Below are positions 18,290 to 28,587 of a stretch of 64,000 nucleotides of DNA, piece after piece. This stretch comes from G032773895 sp965248935. Lineage in GTDB: Bacteria; Pseudomonadota; Gammaproteobacteria; Pseudomonadales; Cellvibrionaceae. Below the pieces are notes generated by a model. That model worked only from the letters and a program-made list of their open reading frames with translations, made no database searches and was not told the origin of the DNA. The stretch lies in NCBI GenBank assembly GCA_965248935.1, contig OZ252214.1, positions 2,666,001-2,730,000 on the forward strand, written 5' to 3'. The first letter of the stretch is position 1. Every line of letters begins with the position of its first letter. Made by a program: the position numbers and the translations under genes.

Positions 18290-19630
18290 TTATAGTCCGA
18301 GCTTTTTCTCAAGGTAGTGGATATTAACTCCTCCTTCCCCAAAGGATTTATCTCGTACTAGATCTTTTTGTAGGTCCGTATTGGTCTTAATGCCGGTGAT
18401 AACTAGCTCATCAAGCGCGATTTCCATACGTTTTAACGCAGTTGCTCTGTCTTCCGCGTGAGTAATAATTTTGGCAATCATTGAATCGTAATACGGGGGA
18501 ACCGAGTAGCCACCATAAAGATGGGAGTCCACTCGAACACCTAGACCGCCGGGCGCATGAAACTGTTCGATCTTACCTGGGCTAGGGATAAATGTCTTTG
18601 CATCTTCGGCATTTATTCTGCATTCAAAAGCATGACCGTTACATTTGATGTCTTCCTGTTTAATACTGAGTTTTTCGCCGGCACATACACGAATTTGTTC
18701 ACGAATAAGGTCAATGCCGGTGATCATTTCACTTACGGGGTGTTCAACTTGAATTCGAGTATTCATCTCGATAAAGAAAAAATGTCCGTCTTCGTATAGA
18801 AACTCAAAGGTGCCCGCTCCACGGTATCCAATTTTGATACAGGCATTAGTACACGCAGCGAAAACTTCTTGCCGTGCATGTTCGTCCATATGCGGTGCAG
18901 GTGCTTCTTCTAACACCTTTTGATGACGGCGTTGCAAAGAGCAGTCTCGGTCAAATAAGTGTACCGCGTTACCTTGGCCGTCAGAAATAATTTGCACTTC
19001 TACGTGACGAGGGTTTTGCAAATACTTTTCCATGTATACAGTGTCATTACCAAAAGCGGACTTTGCTTCGGTTTTGGTTACTTGAATGGAACTCCACAAA
19101 GCGGACTCGGTGTGAACAACACGCATACCGCGACCGCCGCCACCTGCCGCAGCTTTAATTATTATCGGATAACCGATACGGGTTGCTGTTTTTTGGCATT
19201 CCTCGCGGTTGTCACCTAATGGGCCGTCGGAGCCTGGAACCGTTGGAACGCCCGCTTTTTTCATGGACTCAATTGCCGATACTTTGTCACCCATTAGGCG
19301 AATAACATTGGCGTCTGGGCCAATAAAACTAAAACCGCTCTTTTGTACTTGCTCGGCGAAGTCGGCATTTTCCGCCAAGAAACCGTATCCAGGATGAACA
19401 GCAACAGAGTCAGTGACTTCCATTGCTGCGATAATCGCAGGAATATTTAAGTAGCTATCTAACGAAGAATTTGGGCCAATACAGACAGATTCGTCAGCAA
19501 GTAAAACATGCTTTAAATCACGATCAGCTTTGGAATATACCGCTACGGTTTTTATATCAAGCTCTTTGCAGGCTCTTAGAACTCGTAGGGCAATCTCGCC
19601 ACGGTTGGCGATGAGTACCTTTTCGAACAT
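18290..19630 (-). CDS. accC: acetyl-CoA carboxylase biotin carboxylase subunit
   Basis: Carboxylates the biotin on AccB with ATP and bicarbonate, the first half-reaction of fatty-acid synthesis. 446 residues, usual size. ATP-grasp motif KAAAGGGGRGMRVV (about 159-172), LFDRDCSLQRRHQKVLEEAP and EMNTRIQVEHPVSEM with the catalytic Glu/Arg (about 288-302). ATG 19630, 23 bp after accB, so the two form an operon. Confidence 0.97.
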   Translation of the reverse strand: MFEKVLIANRGEIALRVLRACKELDIKTVAVYSKADRDLKHVLLADESVCIGPNSSLDSYLNIPAIIAAMEVTDSVAVHPGYGFLAENADFAEQVQKSGFSFIGPDANVIRLMGDKVSAIESMKKAGVPTVPGSDGPLGDNREECQKTATRIGYPIIIKAAAGGGGRGMRVVHTESALWSSIQVTKTEAKSAFGNDTVYMEKYLQNPRHVEVQIISDGQGNAVHLFDRDCSLQRRHQKVLEEAPAPHMDEHARQEVFAACTNACIKIGYRGAGTFEFLYEDGHFFFIEMNTRIQVEHPVSEMITGIDLIREQIRVCAGEKLSIKQEDIKCNGHAFECRINAEDAKTFIPSPGKIEQFHAPGGLGVRVDSHLYGGYSVPPYYDSMIAKIITHAEDRATALKRMEIALDELVITGIKTNTDLQKDLVRDKSFGEGGVNIHYLEKKLGL

Positions 19631-19653
19631 AGGGGAAGCTCCTCGTGACGCTA

Positions 19654-20097
19654 TTAAGTTATAACGACCATGGGTTGGTCAAATTCAACGGGCTCGCCGT
19701 CTTCCAATAGAATGGCCTCAACAACACCGGACTTATCCGCTTCGATTTGGTTCATCATCTTCATTGCCTCGACAATACAAATGACATCTCCGGCTCTAAC
19801 CGTTTGTCCTACCTCGATAAATGCTGGAGAGCCTGGGCTTGGTAAACGGTAGAAGGTTCCTACCATTGGAGATTTTACGTGGTGACCAGAGGCTGCGGCA
19901 GGTTCTGGAATTGCGGCAGGTGCAGGAGCCATAGGTGGGGCTTGAGGAACTGCGGCAGGCATAATCTGGGTTGCGGCTAAAGTATTTTTATTTCCGCGGC
20001 TGATGCGCACGGATTCTTCGCCCTCTTTTATTTCTAATTCTTCAACATTAGATTCTTCGAGTAGCTCAATTAGCTTTTTGATCTTGCGAATGTCCAT
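19654..20097 (-). CDS. accB: acetyl-CoA carboxylase biotin carboxyl carrier protein
   Basis: Carries the biotin between AccC and the carboxyltransferase. 147 residues. The N-terminal helical part binds AccC, a Pro/Ala-rich linker spans about 45-70, and the biotinyl domain has EAMKMMNQ with Lys113 as the attachment site; the characteristic thumb region precedes it. AGAGAGGAT before ATG 20097. Confidence 0.97.
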   Translation of the reverse strand: MDIRKIKKLIELLEESNVEELEIKEGEESVRISRGNKNTLAATQIMPAAVPQAPPMAPAPAAIPEPAAASGHHVKSPMVGTFYRLPSPGSPAFIEVGQTVRAGDVICIVEAMKMMNQIEADKSGVVEAILLEDGEPVEFDQPMVVIT

Positions 20098-20224
20098 TAC
20101 ATCCTCTCTAGTCTGCGAGTTTTTTAGTCTGTATGTCTTGAAGTGCTTTAACCAAGCCCCGTTTCTGGGTGGCTTCTTAGGTATGAAATTGCGCTTCTAA
20201 GCCATTAAATTAATTAATATTCGG

Positions 20225-20662
20225 TTATTCTAGCTGTGTAAAAGCTGCTTGCAGTGCGAGGCTATAGCTGTGGGCCCCGAAGCCGCAGATAACACCCTGG
20301 GCAATATCGGAAAGGTATGAGTGCTGTCTGAAAGGTTCACGTGCGTGAACATTTGAAAGGTGGCATTCAATAAAAGGTATGCCGGTAGCGGTTAGGGCAT
20401 CACGGAGAGCAATACTGGTATGAGTGAAGGCAGCGGGGTTTATGATAATGAAGTTTACCGCCTCGCTTTTTGCATCGTGAATGCGTTCTATAAGTTCGTA
20501 TTCCGCATTGCTTTGCAAGACCATTAGGTGATGGCCTGCCTTAATACATGTATCCGTAAGGTGTTGGTTAATGTTTTCAAGTGTATCGGAGCCATATATC
20601 TCGGGCTCTCGTGTGCCAAGCAAATTGAGGTTGGGGCCGTGTAATACCAGAATTGTTGCCAT
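20225..20662 (-). CDS. aroQ: 3-dehydroquinate dehydratase, type II
   Basis: Dehydrates 3-dehydroquinate to 3-dehydroshikimate in the shikimate pathway. 145 residues. ILVLHGPNLNLLGTREPEIYG at the N-terminus with the catalytic Tyr (about 23), INPAAFTHTS and ECHLSNVHAREPFR with the catalytic His. ATG 20662 is preferred over TTG 20680 (MSQTLA extension), which has no better ribosome site. First gene of aroQ-accB-accC. Confidence 0.95.
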   Translation of the reverse strand: MATILVLHGPNLNLLGTREPEIYGSDTLENINQHLTDTCIKAGHHLMVLQSNAEYELIERIHDAKSEAVNFIIINPAAFTHTSIALRDALTATGIPFIECHLSNVHAREPFRQHSYLSDIAQGVICGFGAHSYSLALQAAFTQLE

Positions 20663-20926
20663 AGCAAGAGTCTGACTCAATAATTAACGTGAATTTGCTG
20701 GAAAATACCGGCGATCATGCGGGGAAACGCTGCAAAATGCCTAAATGAGGGCGAATTGTGCCCTGTTTATGGAGAGCTGTCTAGGTGCTATATGAGCTTT
20801 AGCGAAAATAAACGAAGATCAAACTCAATTGGCGAAGTTCGGCCCTGCTTTGGTGAAACTTAGTTTATTTGGCGTTAATTCATTATTTTTGCTCTAGGTT
20901 ATCTTATTGCTGTGTTTTAACGTATT

Positions 20927-21832
20927 TTAAACAGCAAAAGTAGCTGGCCTGTTTAGTTTTTCTGAAAATGCTTTGCGAAATTGGCTCGGTGTCACCTTTT
21001 TAAATTGTAAGAATCTGCGGTTGAAGTTCGACGTATTGTTAAAGCCGCTTAGGTCACTAACGGTTGAGATGGGGAGGTCGCTATTGATAAGCAGAGAGCA
21101 GGCTTTTCCCACTCTTAGCTGGTTTACTAATTCGGTAAAGGTTTGTTCCGTACGTTGTTTGATAAAACGGTGAAAATGGTTGGTACTCATATGCGCTACT
21201 TCTGCAAGCTGGTCAGCGGTAAGGTTTTCTGTGTAGTGCTCGTGGATATACTGAATGACCTTTTCAATTTTATCGTTTGTTGTATCCCGCTTCATTATGA
21301 CGTTAAAGCTGCTGCTCGATAAGGTGGTGGGGTTCTTTTCTTCCAGCATATATTTAAGTATTTCCATTAACCCTATAAAACGCTGCATTGGCTCTGCCTC
21401 GCCCAAGGATAGGGACGAAAAAACGGTTTCGACTTTAAAAGCGGTCTCCTTGCTAAACCTGATGCCTCGCCGGGATAAATCTAAAAGTTTCTGAACACCT
21501 CCGAACTCCGGGATGTTTGTACTCATGAGTTCCAACCACTCACTGGGTAATTGAGCGATATAAACGGGTTGGATTTGGCCATCAAGTGAGCGGTGGCTAC
21601 ACCAAGTGTGCGGCAAGTTGGGGCCAATAAATACCAAATCCATATCCGTATAGTGATCAATACTATCGCCTACATATCTATGGCCATGACTGTTTAGGGT
21701 CAAGGTAATTTCATACTCTGGATGATAATGCCAATTGAAGGGAATGGACTTTCCCTCGTGGCGCCAAAAACGCCAAGACGAGTTATTGGATGGAAGCACT
21801 TTTTCTCTAAAGGGGTTGTTTGCTGTGGACAT
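20927..21832 (-). CDS. AraC family transcriptional regulator
   Basis: 301 residues: an N-terminal cupin sensing domain (FNWHYHPEYEITLTL about 33-47) and a C-terminal double helix-turn-helix (about 195-295) with LTADQLAEVAHMSTNHFHRF and the second-helix motif ISTVSDLSGFNNTSNFNRRF. The cupin type with a W-HYHPE motif is common among regulators of sugar-responsive genes. Start ATG 21832 after GAGGCGAG. It is divergent from the TonB receptor/halogenase island and is the obvious candidate regulator of it, an inference from position only. Confidence 0.85.
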   Translation of the reverse strand: MSTANNPFREKVLPSNNSSWRFWRHEGKSIPFNWHYHPEYEITLTLNSHGHRYVGDSIDHYTDMDLVFIGPNLPHTWCSHRSLDGQIQPVYIAQLPSEWLELMSTNIPEFGGVQKLLDLSRRGIRFSKETAFKVETVFSSLSLGEAEPMQRFIGLMEILKYMLEEKNPTTLSSSSFNVIMKRDTTNDKIEKVIQYIHEHYTENLTADQLAEVAHMSTNHFHRFIKQRTEQTFTELVNQLRVGKACSLLINSDLPISTVSDLSGFNNTSNFNRRFLQFKKVTPSQFRKAFSEKLNRPATFAV

Positions 21833-22337
21833 GATGGCTCGCCTCTATTTTGGTATTCAATTATTTGGTATTCAACTATCGAAATCCTCGCTTGGAATAG
21901 TTCATTTTGCTTCCTTAAAAATATATATACACAATGGATGTATTTAATTCAATAGGCATTATATGATGATGATGAGAGAGTTGGGTGAAAAGAAGCCAAA
22001 AATTAAGATAAAACAATCGTTGAATGTCGGTTATAGGCAGTTTTATAAACTATATTTGCGATTGTTTAAGTGCGTTTGGTGAAATTGACGGGAATTTTGT
22101 GATGATGGCGTACGTTGATTTTACTCCCTTAGCCGTTGGAAATTGGCGAATTTGTCAGGATTCTAGCCCCGTTCGTGAAATTGTTCATATCTTGGGCCTT
22201 ATACGATTGACGCTCGTGTGCTGATAGAAAAACATAGGCGCGCATTGAAAAAATAATATTTTAAATACAGTGCTGAATTTTACACCTACTTTTATATAAC
22301 CTAAGAAAAAAAATAAACTCTGGAAAGGGGGTTGTTC
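21833..22337. other. divergent regulatory region AraC / TonB receptor
   Basis: 505 bp, AT-rich, between the divergent AraC gene and the receptor. It should contain both promoters and the AraC operator. A short direct repeat is visible near the regulator start: TTGGTATTCAA (21849-21859) and TTTGGTATTCAAC (21864-21876). No credible coding sequence or riboswitch was recognised. Confidence 0.4.
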
Positions 22338-25300
22338 ATGTCAATTCAATTTAAGAAAAAACTGCTTGGTATGGCAGTGAGTGCTGCTGTTACGGGGTAT
22401 CTGCCTATTATGGCTACAGCTCAGGACGCTGAGTTAGAGAATGAGGTTGTTGACGAAGAAGTCGTCGTCTATGGCTTGAGAGGCAGTATGATTTCTGCTC
22501 AAGATATAAAGCGTGAAGCGAACACCGTTAAAGATGTTATTACGGCGTCGGATATTGGGGCTCTGCCTGATAAGTCTGTTACTGAAGCGCTTATGCGTAT
22601 ACCGGGTGTGACAATTGAGCGCTTTGCTTCATCAAACGACCCTAATCACTTTGCTGCTGAAGGTACGGGTGTGGTTATTCGTGGTTTGAAGAAGACGCGA
22701 AGTGAAATAAATGGCCGTGATTCTTTTAGTGCGCGCCGAGACGGGGGGGGGCTTAATTTTGAAGATGTTCCACCTGAGATTCTTGGACGTATTGAGGTTG
22801 TTAAAAACCATACTGCGGATCTTATTGCGGGTGGTGTTGCTGGTACGGTTAACCTTGTTACCTTAAAACCGTTTGATTCCGAAGATATAAAACTAGCGGG
22901 CCAAATAAAAGCAAGTTATGGCGATCACAGTGAAGAAGTTACCCCCGCATTTTCTGGTTTATTCAGTGACCAATGGGAAATAGGTGATGCGGGTAAAATT
23001 GGTTTCTTATTCGGTGGTGCGGTTTCTGAATACAAAGACCGAGGCGACGGAGTCGCCCTTGATAACTACTATGAGCGCAGCCCCACCGCAGCAGAAACAC
23101 CTCTTTTTGGTACAAGCGGTACTGCGCTTGGCGGTGAGTATGATCCAGAGGGCACATATTATGTGCCAGCAGGTGTTGCTATTCGTACTTCCGATTCCCT
23201 AAGAGAAAGAACCGGGATCGTTTCTTCACTCCAATGGGCTGACTCTGATGAGAAAATGGAGCTTACATTAGAATATATATACTCTAACGCGGCCCTAGAG
23301 TGGGATGAGCGCGTAGTTCAATATGGTGAGCAAGGGTTCAATGTGAGTCCAAACGCAATAGGCGTACCCAATGGTGCTATCTTTGATGCAGAGGGTTTTA
23401 TGCTCGCGGGTGAGATCTCCCCAGATTTTATGTTGGCCCAATCTCGCTGGCGTGCAACCGAAACGGATATTAGTGACGTTAGCTTGCACTTTAAATATCA
23501 GCCGACCGAAGCATTGACCTTGGATTTTGATGCTCAATCAATTGAATCGACGTTTGAAGCCTACGACTATACGTCTACCAATAAATTAAACCCGCCTAAT
23601 ACGTTGATTTACTTCGATACACGAGGCAGTGTCCCCAGTGTTGATTACCGGGGTGCAAACCTAACCAACCCTCCGACAGAAGAAGAAATGTATATTAACT
23701 CTGCTATGGACAAGGAAGATGACCATGATGCCGAAGCGACATCATTTGCCTTTGATCTGGAGTATGAATTTGAAGATAGCTGGATGTCTTCTGTTCAAGC
23801 CGGTGCCTATATGTCATCGAAAGAGCAAACTATCCGAGATTCTCTGTGGAACTGGGGTGAAGTTGCCAATAGCTGGCAGGCTCATGGTGAAGGTGGTTTT
23901 GCGACTACGGTTGTGGATCACCCGGAACTATATGAAGAAGTAACATTTAGTAGTGGGGATTTCCATGGAGGTGGAGTGCTTAATGGCAGCGAAACCTTCC
24001 TTTTCCCAAGAATGGAAAATGTACATAACTGGGAAGCCTATCACGCAGCGGCTCTTGAGGCGGGTTACAGTGCATTTGTGCCACTTCGTGAGCGTGGATG
24101 TGTGATGGCTGAGGATACAGGATGTACTTTGAGCGGTGCATATTTACCGTCCGAGATTTCCGCAAGTAAAGAAGATCGTACAGAATTCTATACGCAATTG
24201 AACTTTGCAAAAGAAGAGTGGGCAATGCCTGTACGAGGCAACCTGGGGCTTCGCTATGTTGAGTGGGAAGTGGAGTCTACGGGAGCAACCCAGTTTCCAC
24301 TTGCTATTCCTACTTGGGATGAGACAAAGCTTGCGCAATATACCGCTGCACAGGTCGCTTATCAAAATAGCGTCAATACCAACCCTGTAACGGTTAAGGG
24401 TAAAAAGTTTGATAAAGTGTTGCCAAGCTTTAACCTTAGTTTAGGGGTGGCCGATGACCAAATTGTTCGAGTTGCGCTTTCTGAAAATGTGTACTTTCCA
24501 GAGTTTACGGACTTCCGCTACTTTAGGCAGATCACAGAGTCTCATTCAGTGGATAACTCAAGTGGATCAGAAGTATTTACCAATATACAGTTTGATGGTC
24601 AGACAGGTAACCCTGAAATTCAACCGGAAGAAGCCACAAGTATGGATTTAACCTACGAATGGTACTTTGTCGATGCAGGCTCCTTGACGTTTAGTGTGTT
24701 TAAGAAGGACTTAAGCAATATTATTCGTGAAAGGCTGCATGTTGAAAATATCACCAACCCTGGCGATAGTGCCAATCCTGATGATGATTTTGTCGATGGT
24801 ACAGATGGCACTATGCCCGTTAACTTTATAAGTAAAACCAACGAGGGCTCCGGTAGTATTCAGGGTTATGAACTATCCTATCAGCAATTTTATGATCTCT
24901 TGCCGGGAGCATGGGGTGGTTTAGGTCTAATGCTTAACTATACCAACGTGAATCAGGATGATATTGCGGATACCGTCGGCTTTGGTGATGGAGTTGCTGG
25001 GGCGGGTAGTCGTAATAATTTCCGGGCCTTTAATAACCTTGACTTACCGGGTTATTCTTCTGATACCGTGAATATGGCTCTTATGTATGAGAAGTACGGT
25101 ATTTCTGCTCGCCTAGCGTATAACTGGCGTTCCGAATACTTGCTTACTCGCCGAGATGCCGACCTATTTGCCCCAGTAATCGCTGAAGATACTGGCCAAG
25201 TGGATTTCTCCATATCTTATCAGGCGATGGAGCAATTAAAAGTTGGTTTTGAAGCCACTAACTTACTCGACGAGGTAATAGTAACTCGCATGATGTATAA

Positions 25301-25379
25301 CCAAGCTGGCGATACAACGCCACGAAGTTATTTTAAAACAGATACGCGATACAACTTATATGTTAGCTTCAAGCTATAA
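22338..25379 (+). CDS. TonB-dependent receptor (TIGR01782 / Xanthomonas-Caulobacter type)
   Basis: Outer-membrane receptor of 1013-1014 residues using TonB energy for uptake of a large or scarce substrate. Signal peptide about 1-28 (ending ATAQ), then a TonB-box-like acidic stretch (EEVVVYGLRGS), the plug domain (DIGALPDKSVTEALMRIPGV, GVVIRGLKK, GVAGTVNLVTLKP) and a 22-strand barrel ending in YNLYVSFKL with a terminal hydrophobic residue. ATG 22338 follows AAGGGGG by 7 bases; the upstream TTG 22332 is too close to that site. A strong terminator follows, separating it from the halogenase-like genes. Receptors of this class next to flavin halogenases are known in Xanthomonas and Brevundimonas. 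Confidence 0.93.
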   Translation: MSIQFKKKLLGMAVSAAVTGYLPIMATAQDAELENEVVDEEVVVYGLRGSMISAQDIKREANTVKDVITASDIGALPDKSVTEALMRIPGVTIERFASSNDPNHFAAEGTGVVIRGLKKTRSEINGRDSFSARRDGGGLNFEDVPPEILGRIEVVKNHTADLIAGGVAGTVNLVTLKPFDSEDIKLAGQIKASYGDHSEEVTPAFSGLFSDQWEIGDAGKIGFLFGGAVSEYKDRGDGVALDNYYERSPTAAETPLFGTSGTALGGEYDPEGTYYVPAGVAIRTSDSLRERTGIVSSLQWADSDEKMELTLEYIYSNAALEWDERVVQYGEQGFNVSPNAIGVPNGAIFDAEGFMLAGEISPDFMLAQSRWRATETDISDVSLHFKYQPTEALTLDFDAQSIESTFEAYDYTSTNKLNPPNTLIYFDTRGSVPSVDYRGANLTNPPTEEEMYINSAMDKEDDHDAEATSFAFDLEYEFEDSWMSSVQAGAYMSSKEQTIRDSLWNWGEVANSWQAHGEGGFATTVVDHPELYEEVTFSSGDFHGGGVLNGSETFLFPRMENVHNWEAYHAAALEAGYSAFVPLRERGCVMAEDTGCTLSGAYLPSEISASKEDRTEFYTQLNFAKEEWAMPVRGNLGLRYVEWEVESTGATQFPLAIPTWDETKLAQYTAAQVAYQNSVNTNPVTVKGKKFDKVLPSFNLSLGVADDQIVRVALSENVYFPEFTDFRYFRQITESHSVDNSSGSEVFTNIQFDGQTGNPEIQPEEATSMDLTYEWYFVDAGSLTFSVFKKDLSNIIRERLHVENITNPGDSANPDDDFVDGTDGTMPVNFISKTNEGSGSIQGYELSYQQFYDLLPGAWGGLGLMLNYTNVNQDDIADTVGFGDGVAGAGSRNNFRAFNNLDLPGYSSDTVNMALMYEKYGISARLAYNWRSEYLLTRRDADLFAPVIAEDTGQVDFSISYQAMEQLKVGFEATNLLDEVIVTRMMYNQAGDTTPRSYFKTDTRYNLYVSFKL

Positions 25380-25401
25380 TTATTAGTTGGTGACATATCA
25401 A

Positions 25402-25429
25402 TGCACCGCTTAGGCGGTGCATTTTTTTT
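25402..25429 (+). terminator. intrinsic terminator after the TonB receptor
   Basis: TGCACCGC (25402-25409) pairs perfectly with GCGGTGCA (25414-25421) around loop TTAG, followed by eight T residues. The downstream halogenase-like genes need readthrough or their own promoter. Confidence 0.92.
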
Positions 25430-25468
25430 GTCTATTTGATATAGAATAAGACAAAGCAACGGACCAAT

Positions 25469-27028
25469 GTGGCAGAGATGGCAATAAAAAAGATAAAGCG
25501 GATATTAATCTTAGGTGGCGGTAGTTCTGGCTGGATGACGGCAGCGGCTTTGGCGCACTTCCTGCCTCAATCGCAGTATAATATCACCCTAGTCGAATCA
25601 GACCAGATAGGGACTATTGGGGTCGGCGAAGCGACCATACCCCATATACGTTATTTTAATCAAACACTGGGCATTGATGAGAGAGAATTTGTACGTCGAA
25701 CCCATGCGACCTTTAAATTGGGTATTGAGCTTTCCAATTGGGGAGCAATAGGTGAATCCTATATTCACCCTTTTGGTGATTTTGGTGAGGCCATAAACAA
25801 CGTTAGTTTTCACCACTACTGGCGCAAGCTAAATAACAAAGACAAAAATATATCGCTGTTTGATTTTTCTTTGCCAATAGTGGCGGCGAAATTAAATAAA
25901 TTTCAACATCCGCACCCAGATAAGCGCTCGCTCCTTTCGATGTATGGCTACGCCTATCACTTAGATGCCAGCCTCTACGCCAAGTTTTTACGAGAGTATT
26001 CCGAATTGCGGGGAATTGTGCGCAAAGAGGGGCTGGTTAAATCTTCTGAACTTCATAAAGAGTCCGGCTCAATCAAAGCCGTATTTTTAGAATCTGGTGA
26101 AAAACTTGAAGCCGATTTTTTTATTGATTGCTCAGGCTTTAGAGGTGTGTTGATTGAGCAAGAACTTAAGACAGGTTACGATGATTGGAGCAAATATTTT
26201 CTTTGCGATAGGGCTGTAGCCGTACAAAGTGAAAAACAAGAAGAAAGCGCGCCTTATACAAAATCAATAGCTCAACCAAATGGATGGCAATGGAAAATTC
26301 CGCTTCAGCATAGAATGGGGAATGGTTATGTTTATAGCAGCCAATTTTCAAACGATGAAGATGCACAAAGCCGACTGTTGAAAAATATACATGGAACCCT
26401 ATTAAATGATCCAAAAATAATCCGCTTTCAGCCTGGCGTTAGAAAAAAATCGTGGAATAAAAACTGTGTTGCAATTGGCCTGTCCGCAGGTTTTTTGGAA
26501 CCGTTGGAATCCACTAGTTTGTTTTTAGTTCAAGTGGGGATTATGAAACTACTTGAATTTCTGCCAACTTGGTCACTGGATAATACTCTTGAAGAAGAAT
26601 ACAACCGGATAATGAAAAATGAATATGAACGGATAAAAGATTTTTTAATCCTTCATTATGTAGCGACTACTCGTAATGACTCAGAATTTTGGAACTATGT
26701 AAGAACGATGGATATACCAGATTCGTTAACACATAAAATAGAACTGTTTCGTGAATTAGGTGAAGTGGAATATTACAAAGAAGGGTTGTTTCTCAATGCA
26801 AGCTGGATCTCAGTTTTTGTGGGGCAGGGGGTTATTCCCAAAACATGGAATCGTGCTGTTGATTCAGTATCTACGGAAAAGCTATTTCATTTTTTAGCGG
26901 AACGAAAATCTACTTTAGAGCAGGCTGCTCGCTCAATGAATAGCCACGAGCAAACAATTGAAAATATGCGTAAACAAAATGGCACAATCAATACCCTTTC
27001 CCCCTCAATGAGCCTTTATGGCCTCTAA
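25469..27028 (+). CDS. flavin-dependent (tryptophan-type) halogenase
   Basis: 519-residue FADH2-dependent halogenase. FAD motif GGGSSGW (16-22), catalytic lysine Lys83 in TFKLGIE, halogenase signature W273-x-W-x-I-P278 (GWQWKIP) and EPLEST with Glu347, equivalent to Glu346 of PrnA. All catalytic landmarks are intact. The start may be GTG 25469 or ATG 25478 (M4); neither has a strong ribosome site. Relatives adjacent to TonB receptors (BrvH, Xanthomonas enzymes) act on free indole in vitro; the natural substrate here is unknown. It overlaps the next gene by 11 bases. Confidence 0.88.
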   Translation: MAEMAIKKIKRILILGGGSSGWMTAAALAHFLPQSQYNITLVESDQIGTIGVGEATIPHIRYFNQTLGIDEREFVRRTHATFKLGIELSNWGAIGESYIHPFGDFGEAINNVSFHHYWRKLNNKDKNISLFDFSLPIVAAKLNKFQHPHPDKRSLLSMYGYAYHLDASLYAKFLREYSELRGIVRKEGLVKSSELHKESGSIKAVFLESGEKLEADFFIDCSGFRGVLIEQELKTGYDDWSKYFLCDRAVAVQSEKQEESAPYTKSIAQPNGWQWKIPLQHRMGNGYVYSSQFSNDEDAQSRLLKNIHGTLLNDPKIIRFQPGVRKKSWNKNCVAIGLSAGFLEPLESTSLFLVQVGIMKLLEFLPTWSLDNTLEEEYNRIMKNEYERIKDFLILHYVATTRNDSEFWNYVRTMDIPDSLTHKIELFRELGEVEYYKEGLFLNASWISVFVGQGVIPKTWNRAVDSVSTEKLFHFLAERKSTLEQAARSMNSHEQTIENMRKQNGTINTLSPSMSLYGL

Positions 27029-28535
27029 TATTATGCGAGAAGATCTCGAAAAAAAATCAGAATCTATTAATGATATTATTGTGGTAGGCAGTGGCGTTGC
27101 CGCGTGGAGTGCCGCTTTAGCTTTAGTTAAATTGGTGCCCAATTTAGCAATTACTGTTATTGAAATAAATAAAATTGTAGAAGAGTTTGATCTGTTGTCG
27201 CATAGCCTTCCGCTAATGCGTCAATTTCATCGACGACTAGGTATTACTGAAAAAGAATTTATCCGTGAGGTTGGTGCTTCTTTTTCACTTGGGGGGCGAT
27301 ATAACGGTTGGGGTGATAAACCGAATACACATTTTTTTATTCCATTTTCTGATCATGGTTTTACACTGCATGGCGTTGAATTTTCAGATATATGTTATCG
27401 TTTCAAAAGCGCTGGAGATGATATTAATTATTGCGATTATTCGCTTGCCTCCCAGGCCGCTAACAAAGGGCTATTTCGGCATCCATCCAAAGAAAAAAAA
27501 TCTATTTTCTCCTCAATCGAATATGCTTATTTATTTGACGTTTCAAAGTATACACAATTTCTCAAACAAAAAGCGCTTGATGCGGGGGTGAATGTTAAGT
27601 GTGTTGATAGCTTAATGCCTCAATACGATTCTTCTAGCGGTAGATTATATGAACTAAATAGCTCCTCTGTTAAAGAACCTATAACCGCAGACTTTTATAT
27701 AGACTGTTCGGGGGCAGATAAAATATTGTTTGCAAACCAAAGTGCGCCGCCTAAGAAAACTTTGGAAAGCTTTGGTTTGTCTAAATATAACGTTGTGTGT
27801 CGAAGTGCGAGTGAGCAAGCTGCAAAACCATACGTTGATATGTCTTTTATGCACGATGGCTGGGTTAAGCAGATTTCAGTATTGGACTATACTCAATCTT
27901 GCTACTATTTTGATAATAAAATAAGTGCAGAGGAATTTATCGAACCCTTAAGCTCGGATGAAAATAAGTATGCCATTAAACCGGAAGACGAATTATTTAT
28001 GGTGCCGCCCTGGGCTAAAAATTGTTTAGTAATTAGCGCGGGAGGTTTTAATCTTGGAGAGGGCTTTGTTCCGCAAATCCACCTTGTTCAATCGGCTGTG
28101 CTGAGGTTGATAGACCTTTTTCCAAATACACATAATCTATCTGTGGCCGCATCTGAATATAATAGATTGACTCAGTTAGAACTAGAACATATATATGACT
28201 TTAATACTTTGCAGCAGTTAATGAGAAGCCCCTTTAAAAAGGCATTTCTGAATGGGACATTGCCTAGCATAACAGACAGGCTTAGGCGTAAAATGCAGCT
28301 TTATCAGTCCAGAGGCAAGTTGGCTTTCTATGAGGGAGAAACCATGACATCAGACAACTGGCTTACATTCTTTATTGGAAATAACCTGTGGCCTAAAGAG
28401 TATTACCCGCTTGCAGATCATTTAGATGGCATTTGGATTCGAGAACAACTGCAAAAAATGGCAAGCACTTTCGATAAAGCATCGGATACTATCCCACCAT
28501 TAAAAGAGTATTTAGAAAATTATCTATTAAAATAG
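27018..28535 (+). CDS. degenerate halogenase paralogue, probably not a halogenase
   Basis: 505 residues, clearly of the same fold as its neighbours (DxSG-type ADFYIDCSGAD, HLVQSAVLRLIDLFP) but stripped of catalytic landmarks. The FAD motif is GSGVAAW, Ser90 replaces the catalytic Lys (ASFSLGG), the W-x-W-x-I-P signature reads W282-V-K-Q-I-S, and the EPLEST motif is replaced by GEGFVPQ. It keeps length, reading frame and a start overlapping the upstream gene, so it looks maintained rather than decaying. A flavoprotein partner or scaffold for the active halogenases is one possible role; another is a different flavin reaction. Confidence 0.75.
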   Translation: MASNIMREDLEKKSESINDIIVVGSGVAAWSAALALVKLVPNLAITVIEINKIVEEFDLLSHSLPLMRQFHRRLGITEKEFIREVGASFSLGGRYNGWGDKPNTHFFIPFSDHGFTLHGVEFSDICYRFKSAGDDINYCDYSLASQAANKGLFRHPSKEKKSIFSSIEYAYLFDVSKYTQFLKQKALDAGVNVKCVDSLMPQYDSSSGRLYELNSSSVKEPITADFYIDCSGADKILFANQSAPPKKTLESFGLSKYNVVCRSASEQAAKPYVDMSFMHDGWVKQISVLDYTQSCYYFDNKISAEEFIEPLSSDENKYAIKPEDELFMVPPWAKNCLVISAGGFNLGEGFVPQIHLVQSAVLRLIDLFPNTHNLSVAASEYNRLTQLELEHIYDFNTLQQLMRSPFKKAFLNGTLPSITDRLRRKMQLYQSRGKLAFYEGETMTSDNWLTFFIGNNLWPKEYYPLADHLDGIWIREQLQKMASTFDKASDTIPPLKEYLENYLLK

Positions 28536-28587
28536 GTTTTAGCGTTAATACTTCAATAAGCTTGAATAGGTCAAAATATATTCTGTC

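Noticed and set aside
22250..22337. riboswitch (for example cobalamin) before the TonB receptor
   Set aside because: No conserved B12 box or comparable core could be recognised in the leader.
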